Assembly: GCA_934661165.1 (NCBI GenBank)
Contig: CAKUJB010000019.1
Location: 1-21,721 of the forward strand
DNA length: 21,721 nucleotides
Source of the DNA: an uncultured Microbacteriaceae bacterium
GTDB lineage: Bacteria > Actinomycetota > Actinomycetes > Actinomycetales > Microbacteriaceae
Reading direction: 5' to 3'
Made by a program: the position numbers and the translations under genes
Shown here: positions 15,571-21,693 of the stretch, one piece after another
Position numbering within the stretch: the stretch's first letter is position 1
Layout: each line of letters opens with the position of its first letter
The notes under the pieces: generated by a model
Databases searched by the model: none
Told to the model about the DNA's origin: nothing
The model's input: only the letters and a program-made list of their open reading frames with translations

Positions 15571-16038
15571 CTACTGAACCACACCAGCGCGCCGCGTGGC
15601 GTGGACGAGCGCCGTGAGCTCGTCACGCAGCGCTTCGAGGCGCGCGATCGGCAGGCCGAGCCGCTGCACGATGGTCCGGGGCACCTCGAGCGCTCGGCCG
15701 CGCAGCGCGGTGCCGGCCTCGGTGGGCCGGAGTGCGAAGGTGCGGTCGTCGCCCTCGACGGCGAGGCGCTCGACGAGCCCGAGCGCCTCGAGTCGCTTGA
15801 CGAGCGGGGTGAGCGTCGCCGGGTCGAGGTGCAGCGTGTGCGCGAGCTCGCCGAACCGCAGGGGCGCGCCGCCCCAGAGCGCGAGCATGACGAGGTACTG
15901 GGGATGGGTGAGCCCGAGCGGCTCGAGGACGGGACGGTAGAGGTTGATGACGCTGCGGCTCGCGACCGAGAGCCCGAAGCACACCTGGCGGTCGAGCTCG
16001 AGCGGATCGACGTCGTCGGGGAACTCGAGCTCGTCCAT
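15571..16038 (-). CDS. MarR-family regulator, OhrR-like
   Basis: A 155-aa winged-helix repressor-type protein. The N-terminus LDRQVCFGLSVASR matches the OhrR subgroup, in which a single reactive cysteine (here Cys20) senses organic peroxides. The helix-turn-helix lies around LRFGELAHTLHLDPATLTPLVKRLEALGLV (about 79-108), and the wing is EGDDRTFALRPTEAG. Of the tyrosines known to contact the cysteine in Bacillus OhrR, one is kept (Tyr34) while the others align with Ser24 and His45, so sensing may differ; this alignment is from memory. No ohr peroxidase gene is adjacent. A 16-bp palindrome lies upstream, and the metallopeptidase-like gene follows 4 nt after its stop. ATG 16038 has TACCCT 6 nt upstream (leaderless). 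Confidence 0.88.
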   Translation of the reverse strand: MDELEFPDDVDPLELDRQVCFGLSVASRSVINLYRPVLEPLGLTHPQYLVMLALWGGAPLRFGELAHTLHLDPATLTPLVKRLEALGLVERLAVEGDDRTFALRPTEAGTALRGRALEVPRTIVQRLGLPIARLEALRDELTALVHATRRAGVVQ

Positions 16039-16050
16039 GCCGTCAGGGTA
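16039..16050 (-). promoter_or_regulatory. Leaderless promoter -10 of the marR operon
   Basis: TACCCT on the minus strand (16050-16045), 6 nt, then ATG at 16038. The matching -35 (weak, TTGTGC with an 18-nt spacer) falls inside the 16-bp palindrome. Confidence 0.55.
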
Positions 16051-16054
16051 CTGC

Positions 16055-16066
16055 TACACTTCGTTT
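16055..16066 (+). promoter_or_regulatory. Leaderless promoter -10 of the zinc-ribbon gene
   Basis: TACACT at 16055-16060, 6 nt, then GTG at 16067. It lies back to back with the marR -10, 4 nt apart. Confidence 0.55.
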
Positions 16067-16077
16067 GTGCACAAACG
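16062..16077. promoter_or_regulatory. Perfect 16-bp palindrome, probable MarR/OhrR operator
   Basis: CGTTTGTGCACAAACG is fully self-complementary. It covers the predicted transcription start and GTG start codon (16067) of the plus-strand gene, and overlaps the -35 region of the minus-strand marR promoter. MarR proteins bind such dyads as dimers, so one bound dimer could repress both directions. Confidence 0.72.
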
Positions 16078-16369
16078 ATACGCCTGGTCGTTCATCACGA
16101 CGCCGTGGGATGGGCAGCCAGGATTCTGGGCCGCATGGAATCGCCTCATGTATCTCTGGGAGGGACCGGCGCAGCTCGGCGACCCGGGGGAGGCGCCGCC
16201 CGAGCCGACGACGCATGCCGCGTGCCCGCTGTGCGGGGCGTCGATGAGCGCGCACGGCATCAATCGCGACGGGCCGAACGGCCGCACGCTCCTGCACTGC
16301 CCGAGGCCGACGACGGAGTCGTTCACGTCGGCCAAGCCGGAACCGGGTCACCAGGACGCGGGGGAGTAG
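16067..16369 (+). CDS. Small zinc-ribbon-like protein of unknown function
   Basis: A 100-aa protein I do not recognise by name. The first half is Trp/Tyr-rich and uncharged for a soluble protein (KRYAWSFITTPWDG, FWAAWNRLMYLWEG). The second half has CPLCGASM followed by LHCPRP, a plausible single zinc ribbon with Cys-x2-Cys plus His/Cys ligands. It lacks a signal peptide. The frame opens further upstream, but GTG 16067 is chosen because TACACT sits exactly 6 nt before it and longer versions would run into marR. Divergence from the OhrR-like gene across a shared operator suggests co-regulation. The last 22 nt overlap the 3' end of the opposite-strand SDR gene. Confidence 0.68.
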   Translation: MHKRYAWSFITTPWDGQPGFWAAWNRLMYLWEGPAQLGDPGEAPPEPTTHAACPLCGASMSAHGINRDGPNGRTLLHCPRPTTESFTSAKPEPGHQDAGE

Positions 16370-17832
16370 TCCTTGAGGAAGACCCCGTAGAGGTCCTCGC
16401 CGGCCTCGCCGCGCACGATCGGGTCGTAGACTCGCGCGGCGCCGTCGACGAGGTCGAGGGGCGCGTGGAAGCCCTCCTCGGCGAGCCGCACCTTCGTCGG
16501 GTGGGGCCGTTCGTCGGTGATCCAGCCGGTGTCGACACTCGTCATGAGGATGCCATCGGTCTCGAACATCTCTCTGGCGCTCGTGCGCGTGAGCATGTTG
16601 ATCGCCGCCTTCGCCATGTTCGTGTGCGGGTGGCCCGGGCCCTTGTAGCCGCGGCCGAACACGCCCTCCATCGCACTGACGTTGACGACGTAGGTGCGGC
16701 GGGCGGGGGAGGCAGCCAGGGAGGCGCGCAGCTTGGAGATGAGGATGAATGGGGCGGTCTCGTTCGCGAGCTGCACCTCGAGGAGCTCGAGCGGCTCGAC
16801 GGCCTCGACGCCGCGCGTCCAGGAGTTGATGTCGGCGAGGTCAGGGACGAGACCACCGGCGTCGATCGCGGTGCCGGCGGCGAGCCGCTCCAGGGAGGAG
16901 GAGCCGGGGGACAGCGCCTGGGCGGTGAGCGCATCGGCCTGTGCGGCGGCGGCCGCGAGGATGGGGTGGGCCGCGACCGAGCGCTCGAGGGCGAGCGGGT
17001 GCGCGTCGTTCGTGTGGCCGAACGTCTGCAGGGCGGGCAGCGGGCCGTCGGGCAGCGGCGCGAGCTCGGCGTCGACGAGGTGCTGGTAGGCCCCGCGCGA
17101 GCGGCGGACGGTCTGCGCCGCATTGTTGATGAGGATGTCGAGCGGCCCCTGCTCGGCGACCGACTCGGCGAGGGCGACCACCTGCGCCGGATCGCGCAGG
17201 TCGATCCCGACGATGCGGAGCCGGTCGAGCCACTCGGCGGAGTCAGGGAGCGAGGTGAATCGCCGGACGGCGTCGCGGGGGAAGCGGGTGGTGATCGTGG
17301 TGTGCGCGCCGTCGCGCAGCAGCCGCAGGGCGATGTACATGCCGATCTTCGCCCGGCCGCCAGTGAGCAGCGCCCGCTTGCCGGTGAGCACGGTGCGGGC
17401 GTCGCGCTTGCGGTGGCTCATCGCCGCGCAGTCGGGGCACAGCTGGTGGTAGAAGGCGTCGACGACGGTGTAGGACTGCTTGCAGATGTAGCAGGCGCGC
17501 GCCCGGAGCAGCACCCCGGCGCTGCGCTGGGTCGCCGTGCCGGAGAGGGGAATCCCGCGGGTCTCGTCGTCGATGCGATCGGGGGCGCCGGTCGCGGTCG
17601 CGGCGACGACGGCCCGATCGTTCGCCTGAATGCGCGCGCGGGTGTTGAGCTTGCGCACGCGCTTCGCGTCCTTGATCATCACCGCCGCGGCATTGCGCAC
17701 GGTGACGAATCGCGGATCGTCGCTGCCGAGCTTCGCGACCGCGTCGAGCACACGCAGCGTCACCGCGAGGTCGTCGGGGTCGATGCCGCTCGTGGCGGAC
17801 TGCTCGTCGGAAGTCACGTGCGATTGTCTCAT
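16348..17832 (-). CDS. SDR-family oxidoreductase with N-terminal zinc finger
   Basis: A 494-aa protein, about twice the size of a classical SDR. Residues 1-110 are helical and charged. A four-cysteine knuckle follows (Cys114, Cys117, Cys132, Cys135; CYICK…CPDC), then the Rossmann fold with TGGRAKIG (157-164), IDLRDPAQV and NNAAQ. An insertion of about 100 residues sits before the active site. Ser386 and Lys408 fit the catalytic Ser and Lys, but the position four before Lys, normally Tyr, is Thr404 (HTNMAK); Tyr396 lies further off. The pattern HPHTNMAKAA seems conserved in a subfamily I recall, so this is a family trait and not decay. ATG 17832 is used; GTG 17817, with GACAAT 5 nt upstream, is an alternative. 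Substrate unknown. Confidence 0.85.
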   Translation of the reverse strand: MRQSHVTSDEQSATSGIDPDDLAVTLRVLDAVAKLGSDDPRFVTVRNAAAVMIKDAKRVRKLNTRARIQANDRAVVAATATGAPDRIDDETRGIPLSGTATQRSAGVLLRARACYICKQSYTVVDAFYHQLCPDCAAMSHRKRDARTVLTGKRALLTGGRAKIGMYIALRLLRDGAHTTITTRFPRDAVRRFTSLPDSAEWLDRLRIVGIDLRDPAQVVALAESVAEQGPLDILINNAAQTVRRSRGAYQHLVDAELAPLPDGPLPALQTFGHTNDAHPLALERSVAAHPILAAAAAQADALTAQALSPGSSSLERLAAGTAIDAGGLVPDLADINSWTRGVEAVEPLELLEVQLANETAPFILISKLRASLAASPARRTYVVNVSAMEGVFGRGYKGPGHPHTNMAKAAINMLTRTSAREMFETDGILMTSVDTGWITDERPHPTKVRLAEEGFHAPLDLVDGAARVYDPIVRGEAGEDLYGVFLKDYSPASW

Positions 17833-17889
17833 CGGCGGCAGTGGGTCTCGGCCCGCGGACGATTGCGGGGCGGTGCTCGAATTCTTAAA

Positions 17890-17925
17890 CTGACATAATC
17901 GTGATTATCGGTGTACTCTGAGGAG
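17890..17925 (+). promoter_or_regulatory. Promoter of the AEC transporter transcript with operator-like dyad
   Basis: -35 CTGACA (17890-17895), 18-nt spacer, -10 TACTCT (17914-17919), expected start near 17926. Between the boxes lies the dyad ATAATC-GT-GATTAT (17895-17908), in an AT-rich island unlike the rest of the window. That is the position of a classical repressor site. The binding regulator is not identified. Confidence 0.6.
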
Positions 17926-17979
17926 GTGAGACGCGCCGCAGGGGCGCACCGTCCGCCACCGCATAGGCTCTGCTGGTGA
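17926..17979 (+). other. Possible 17-codon leader reading frame (uORF1)
   Basis: GTG at 17926 lies 6 nt after the -10 box, so a transcript from that promoter would begin with it. It encodes a short Arg/Pro/His-rich peptide ending PPPHRLCW and stops at 17979, overlapping the next tiny frame by 4 nt (GTGA). Translation is unproven. Confidence 0.3.
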
Positions 17980-18002
17980 CGACGAGGAGCCGGCTGCCAT
18001 GA
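17976..18002 (+). other. Possible 8-codon leader reading frame (uORF2)
   Basis: GTG at 17976 reads VTTRSRLP and stops at 18002 within the ATGA that starts the transporter gene. A second -10-like TAGGCT (17964-17969) lies 6 nt before it, so it could be either a coupled leader or an alternative leaderless start. AGGAG at 17985-17989 serves the main gene. Confidence 0.25.
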
Positions 18003-18919
18003 GCGCCGTCCTCACCGCATTCGCCGTCGTCGGCGTCGCGATCCTCGTCGGCTACGTCATCGGACGCATCGACCTGCTCGGCGGCCATGCCCGGTACGTG
18101 CTGAGCCGGCTGAGCTTCTTCGTGCTGTCGCCGTTCCTGCTGTTCGTCGTGCTGTCCGAGGCGGACATCGCCGTGCTGTTCTCGAACCTGCTGCCGATCT
18201 CGATGATCGCAGCGTTCGCGATCATCATCCCGTTCTGGCTCGTGTCGCGCCTGGTCTGGAAGCGCTCGCTCGGCGACACCGTCATCGGCGCCCTCGCGGC
18301 CGGCCAGGTGAACTCGAACAACATCGGCATCCCGTTCTCGGTGTACCTGCTCGGCAGCGCCGCATTCCCCGCGCCCGTCATCTTCTTCCAGCTGCTCATC
18401 CTCACGCCGATGTCGATGGCGCTGCTCGAGGCGGCCCGCAGCGGCGGCCGCTCCTTCGGCCGCATCCTGCTCCAGACGCTGCGCAACCCGGTCCTCATCG
18501 GCTCCGCCCTCGGCGTCGGCATGTCGCTCCTCGGCTGGCGGCTGCCGGACATCCTGCACGACCCGTTCCACATGATCGCCGACGCGGCGATCCCGATCCT
18601 GCTGCTCAACTACGGCATCTCACTGCACGGCCAGCGCGTCCTCACGACGCGGGGCGTGCGCCGCGATGTCCTCCTCGCGACGGCGCTCAAGCTCGTCGCG
18701 ATGCCGGTCATCGCATGGGCCCTCGGCGTCTTCGTCTTCCGGATCGAAGGCATCGAGCTCGCGGCCGTCGTCGTGCTCGCCGCGCTGCCGACCGCGCAGA
18801 ACGTGTTCAACCACGCGCAGCGCTTCGACTACGGCGAGATCGTCGCCCGTGACGTCATCTTCCTCACGACGCTCGGCTGCATCCCGGTGCTGCTCCTCGT
18901 CTCGCTGCTGCTGCTGTGA
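17999..18919 (+). CDS. AEC-family transporter (auxin efflux carrier-like permease)
   Basis: A 306-aa integral membrane protein with about ten hydrophobic helices arranged as two five-helix halves. The polar, Asn-rich break GQVNSNNIGIPF (about residues 101-112) and the later LAALPTAQNVFNHAQ are hallmarks of the AEC fold, in which broken helices form the transport site. Bacterial members export or import small organic anions such as malate or malonate. The substrate here cannot be assigned and no catabolic gene sits beside it. ATG 17999 is supported by AGGAG 9 nt upstream. An upstream operator-like dyad indicates regulated expression. Confidence 0.9.
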   Translation: MSAVLTAFAVVGVAILVGYVIGRIDLLGGHARYVLSRLSFFVLSPFLLFVVLSEADIAVLFSNLLPISMIAAFAIIIPFWLVSRLVWKRSLGDTVIGALAAGQVNSNNIGIPFSVYLLGSAAFPAPVIFFQLLILTPMSMALLEAARSGGRSFGRILLQTLRNPVLIGSALGVGMSLLGWRLPDILHDPFHMIADAAIPILLLNYGISLHGQRVLTTRGVRRDVLLATALKLVAMPVIAWALGVFVFRIEGIELAAVVVLAALPTAQNVFNHAQRFDYGEIVARDVIFLTTLGCIPVLLLVSLLLL

Positions 18920-18933
18920 GCCGAGGCGGGCGC

Positions 18934-18978
18934 GGTGGCGCGGACGCGAGCTCCGGGAGGAATGCGCGTGGCGCCGCC
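18934..18978. terminator. Weak hairpin between convergent transporter and Nudix genes
   Basis: GGTGGCGC (18934-18941) can pair with GCGCCGCC (18971-18978) around a long loop. It may act on both strands. Weak evidence. Confidence 0.25.
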
Positions 18979-18980
18979 GA

Positions 18981-19439
18981 TCACCGCGGCGGCGCGAACC
19001 GCGCGACGAGCTCCGGCAGCTCCCGAGGCGCATACGGGGCGCCGCTGCGAAGCAGCTCCTCGAGGGCCCACCACCGCACGTCCTTGACCGTGAGTCGCTC
19101 CTCGGGGGTCCAGAACTCGCGGGACGGCTCGAACGCGGCATCGACGGCGTGGACGAAGAAGCTCCAGTGGGCGAATGAATGCCGTGCCGCCGCTCGGCGC
19201 ACCGGGAACTCCACCTCGTGGACCACCGAGCCGAGCGAGTCGACGCGGAGCCCGGTCTCCTCGTGCAGCTCGCGGATCGCGGTGTCCTCGGGGCGCTCCC
19301 CGGACTCCGCTCCCCCGCCGGGCGTGATCCAGCGGCCCTCGCCCGGCGAGTCGGTGAACTCCTCGAGGAAGAGCAGGAATCGGCCCGCCGGGTCGAAGAG
19401 GAGGATCCGGCTCGCGAAGCGAGTGCTGCCGTCGCCCAC
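18981..19439 (-). CDS. Nudix hydrolase
   Basis: A 152-aa Nudix-fold pyrophosphohydrolase with a complete Nudix box at residues 42-64 (G-x5-E-x7-REL-x-EE-x-GL), whose glutamates bind Mg2+. It cleaves nucleoside diphosphates linked to another group. The N-terminus STRFASRILLFDPAGRFLL and the late W-x-ALEELL segment are common in the (d)NTP/NDP-sugar group, but the substrate cannot be set from sequence. GTG start at 19439, 3 nt after the stop of the upstream SDR gene, so the two form an operon and are likely translated in a coupled way. Confidence 0.9.
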   Translation of the reverse strand: MGDGSTRFASRILLFDPAGRFLLFLEEFTDSPGEGRWITPGGGAESGERPEDTAIRELHEETGLRVDSLGSVVHEVEFPVRRAAARHSFAHWSFFVHAVDAAFEPSREFWTPEERLTVKDVRWWALEELLRSGAPYAPRELPELVARFAPPR

Positions 19440-19442
19440 GCC

Positions 19443-20213
19443 TCAGCCGGTGAAGGAGCTGACGTCGCCGACGTAGCGGGTGTGGTCGGCCGGGATCGGC
19501 TTGACGGCGGCGAGCGCGACCTCGGCCGCGAACTCCCCCACGTTGTAGAGCCGGCCCGCGGTCGCCTTGCGCGCCGCGATGACGCCGGGCTGTGCGCGCT
19601 CGAGGAGCGTCGCGGTGATCGTGCCCTCGATCATGTCGCCGGAGACGACGACGAAGCCGATGCCGGCGGCCTCGAGCTCGGGGATCCGGGCGCGGAGTGC
19701 GTCCTCCCCCGCGCGCTTGGAGCGCGCGACGGGCTCGTACTCGGGCATCGTCGGGATCGTCTCGATGAAGTGCGCCTGGTGGCTGGTGACGAAGACGACG
19801 CGGGAGCCCTCGCCGAGGAGCGGGAGGAAGGCGTCGAGGACGGCGAGCTGCGCATCGCGGTTGAGCCGCATCGCATAGTCCTCCCCCAGCCCGGCCTCCA
19901 TGCCGCCCGAGGCGTTGAGCACGAGCAGGTCGAGGCCCCCCGTGGTCGCGCGGACCTGCTCGACGGCCGCGGCGACCGACTCGCCGTCGGTGAGATCGGC
20001 GCCGACGGCATGTGCGCTCGCCCCCGAGGCGGTGAGCTCGGCGACGACCTTCTCCGCCCGCGCCGCCTTGTTGCGGTAGTTGATGAAGACCGTCGCGCCG
20101 GCGGCCGCGAGGTAGCGCGCGGTGTCCGCACCGATGCCGCGCGAGGAGCCCGTGACGAGGGCGCGTCGGCCCGCGAGCGAGCCAGGGGCGAGAGGGGTCT
20201 GGGCGGTGCTCAT
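19443..20213 (-). CDS. SDR-family oxidoreductase with displaced active-site tyrosine
   Basis: A 256-aa short-chain dehydrogenase/reductase. The cofactor loop TGSSRGIG (21-28), Arg/Asn after beta-2 (FINYRNK), DLTD and NAS (100-102) are normal and suggest NADP(H). The active site is not: Ser144 and Lys166 are present, but Tyr159 lies seven residues before the lysine, not four, and the standard position is Val162. The remaining sequence (SGDMIEGTITATLLERA, ADHTRYVGDVSSF) matches an actinobacterial subgroup as I recall. ATG 20213 lies 9 nt after a TAGGGT box. It is operonic with the Nudix gene. Confidence 0.88.
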   Translation of the reverse strand: MSTAQTPLAPGSLAGRRALVTGSSRGIGADTARYLAAAGATVFINYRNKAARAEKVVAELTASGASAHAVGADLTDGESVAAAVEQVRATTGGLDLLVLNASGGMEAGLGEDYAMRLNRDAQLAVLDAFLPLLGEGSRVVFVTSHQAHFIETIPTMPEYEPVARSKRAGEDALRARIPELEAAGIGFVVVSGDMIEGTITATLLERAQPGVIAARKATAGRLYNVGEFAAEVALAAVKPIPADHTRYVGDVSSFTG

Positions 20214-20228
20214 GGTGCCTCGACCCTA
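20214..20228 (-). promoter_or_regulatory. -10 box of the SDR-Nudix operon
   Basis: TAGGGT on the minus strand (20228-20223) with the ATG 9 nt downstream. The leader would be only a few bases. Confidence 0.45.
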
Positions 20229-20277
20229 TTCGATCCGCGAGGGCGCGATCCGCATTTCCGGTGTCGGCGGCGACTGC

Positions 20278-20307
20278 TAGCGTCGGGGGTGACCGCAAGG
20301 AGCGCGC
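20278..20307 (+). promoter_or_regulatory. -10 box and Shine-Dalgarno site of the NfeD-SPFH operon
   Basis: TAGCGT (20278-20283) gives an expected start near 20290. AAGGAG (20297-20302) precedes ATG 20308 by 5 nt. Confidence 0.5.
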
Positions 20308-20778
20308 ATGCCCGATCTCACCCAGTGGACCTGGATCGTGTGGCTGTCGCTCGCGCTCATCTTCATCGTCATCGAGATCTTCACGCTCGAGTTCACCTTC
20401 GCGATGCTCTCGGCCGGCGCACTGCTCGGCGGCCTCGGCACGACCCTGCTCGGCGGGCCGTGGTGGCTGCAGATCCTGCTCGCGGCGACGCTCGCCGCCC
20501 TGCTGCTCTTCCTCATCCGACCGGCGCTGCTCCGATTGCTGCGTTCGAGCGAGGATCGCACGAAGCACAACATCGATGCGATCGCCGAGCAGATCGGGCG
20601 GGTCGAGGCCGCGTTCGTCGACGGCCGCGGCGAGGTGAAGCTCGACAACGGGGAGCGCTGGTCGGCGCGGCTGCCGGACGGCGAGATGGCTGTGCTCGCA
20701 CCGGGTGACGAGATCACGGTGGTGCGCGTCATCGGTGCGACGGTCGAGGTCCGACCGCGCTACGACGAGAGGACATGA
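20308..20778 (+). CDS. NfeD-like membrane protein
   Basis: A 156-aa short-form NfeD protein. Three hydrophobic helices (about residues 8-30, 31-50 and 52-72) are followed by a small soluble OB-fold domain (about 95-150; IGRVEAAF, GEVKLDNGERWSARL, GDEITVVRVIGATVEVRP). NfeD proteins are encoded with SPFH partners and are thought to help organise membrane microdomains; exactly that pair is seen here, with a 4-nt overlap (ATGA). It lacks the serine-protease domain of long NfeD proteins, as expected for the short form. Confidence 0.9.
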   Translation: MPDLTQWTWIVWLSLALIFIVIEIFTLEFTFAMLSAGALLGGLGTTLLGGPWWLQILLAATLAALLLFLIRPALLRLLRSSEDRTKHNIDAIAEQIGRVEAAFVDGRGEVKLDNGERWSARLPDGEMAVLAPGDEITVVRVIGATVEVRPRYDERT

Positions 20779-21686
20779 GCATGATCGACTTCGGCGTCTG
20801 GATCGGGCAGATCTTCGTGGTGGGCCTGCTCATCGTCGTGGGCATCTTCGTGCTCACGGTGATCATCCGCTCGATCCGGATCATCCCGCAGGCCTATGTC
20901 GGCATCGTCGAGCGGCTCGGCCGCTACAGCAAGACGCTGCAGCCCGGTCTCAACCTCCTCGTCCCGTTCATCGACCGGCTCCGCCCGCTCGTCGACATGC
21001 GGGAGCAGGTCGTGTCGTTCCCGCCGCAGCCGGTCATCACCGAGGACAACCTCGTCGTGTCGATCGACACGGTCATCTACTTCCAGGTCACCGACGCCAG
21101 GGCCGCGACCTACGAGATCGCCAACTACATCGCGGCCGTCGAGCAGCTCACGACGACGACGCTGCGCAACGTCGTCGGCGGACTCGATCTCGAGGAGACG
21201 CTGACGAGCCGCGACAACATCAACGGCCAGCTGCGCTCGGTCCTGGACGAGGCGACGGGCAAGTGGGGCATCCGCGTCGGCCGGGTCGAGCTCAAGGCGA
21301 TCGACCCGCCGCAGTCGATCCAGTCGTCCATGGAGCAGCAGATGCGGGCCGAGCGGGACCGCCGCGCGGTCATCCTCACCGCCGAGGGCATGAAGCAGTC
21401 GCAGATCCTCGAGGCCGAGGGCCAGCGTCAGGCGCAGATCCTCAAGGCCGAGGGCGAGGCGAAGGCGGCGATCCTGCGCGCACAGGGCGAGGCCGAGGCG
21501 ATCCAGACGGTCTTCGGCGCCATCCACGCCGGCAACCCCGACGAGAAGCTCCTCGCCTATCAGTACCTGCAGACGCTGCCGAAGCTCGCCGAGGGCGACG
21601 CGAACAAGCTCTGGATCGTGCCGAGCGAGCTCACCGAGGCGCTCAAGCAGTTCGGCCGGGGCTTCGGCGGGGCACCGAAGGCCTGA
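20775..21686 (+). CDS. SPFH/Band 7 (stomatin- or QmcA-like) protein
   Basis: A 303-aa membrane scaffold protein. One N-terminal helix (about 8-31), then the SPFH domain (IIPQAYVGIVERLGRYSKTL, DMREQVVSFPPQPVIT, NLVVSIDTVIYFQV, AAVEQLTTTTLRNVVG), then an Ala/Glu/Lys/Gln-rich coiled coil (about 195-240) with the repeated words ILEAEGQ, ILKAEGE and ILRAQGE, used for oligomerisation, and a C-terminal hydrophobic patch. It likely works with the NfeD protein. ATG 20775 overlaps the nfeD stop. ATG 20781, two codons on, has better spacing from AGAGG and may be the true start. Confidence 0.93.
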   Translation: MSMIDFGVWIGQIFVVGLLIVVGIFVLTVIIRSIRIIPQAYVGIVERLGRYSKTLQPGLNLLVPFIDRLRPLVDMREQVVSFPPQPVITEDNLVVSIDTVIYFQVTDARAATYEIANYIAAVEQLTTTTLRNVVGGLDLEETLTSRDNINGQLRSVLDEATGKWGIRVGRVELKAIDPPQSIQSSMEQQMRAERDRRAVILTAEGMKQSQILEAEGQRQAQILKAEGEAKAAILRAQGEAEAIQTVFGAIHAGNPDEKLLAYQYLQTLPKLAEGDANKLWIVPSELTEALKQFGRGFGGAPKA

Positions 21687-21693
21687 GACCCGC

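Noticed and set aside
15151..17898. Plus-strand open frame of about 915 codons across marR, the zinc-ribbon gene and the SDR gene
   Set aside because: It runs opposite two well-supported minus-strand genes and out of register with any motif. Composition is low-complexity Arg/Gly/Glu/Asp.
18829..20568. Minus-strand open frame of about 580 codons covering the Nudix and SDR genes in another frame
   Set aside because: The real genes in this interval have full Nudix and SDR motifs in a different frame; this one has none.
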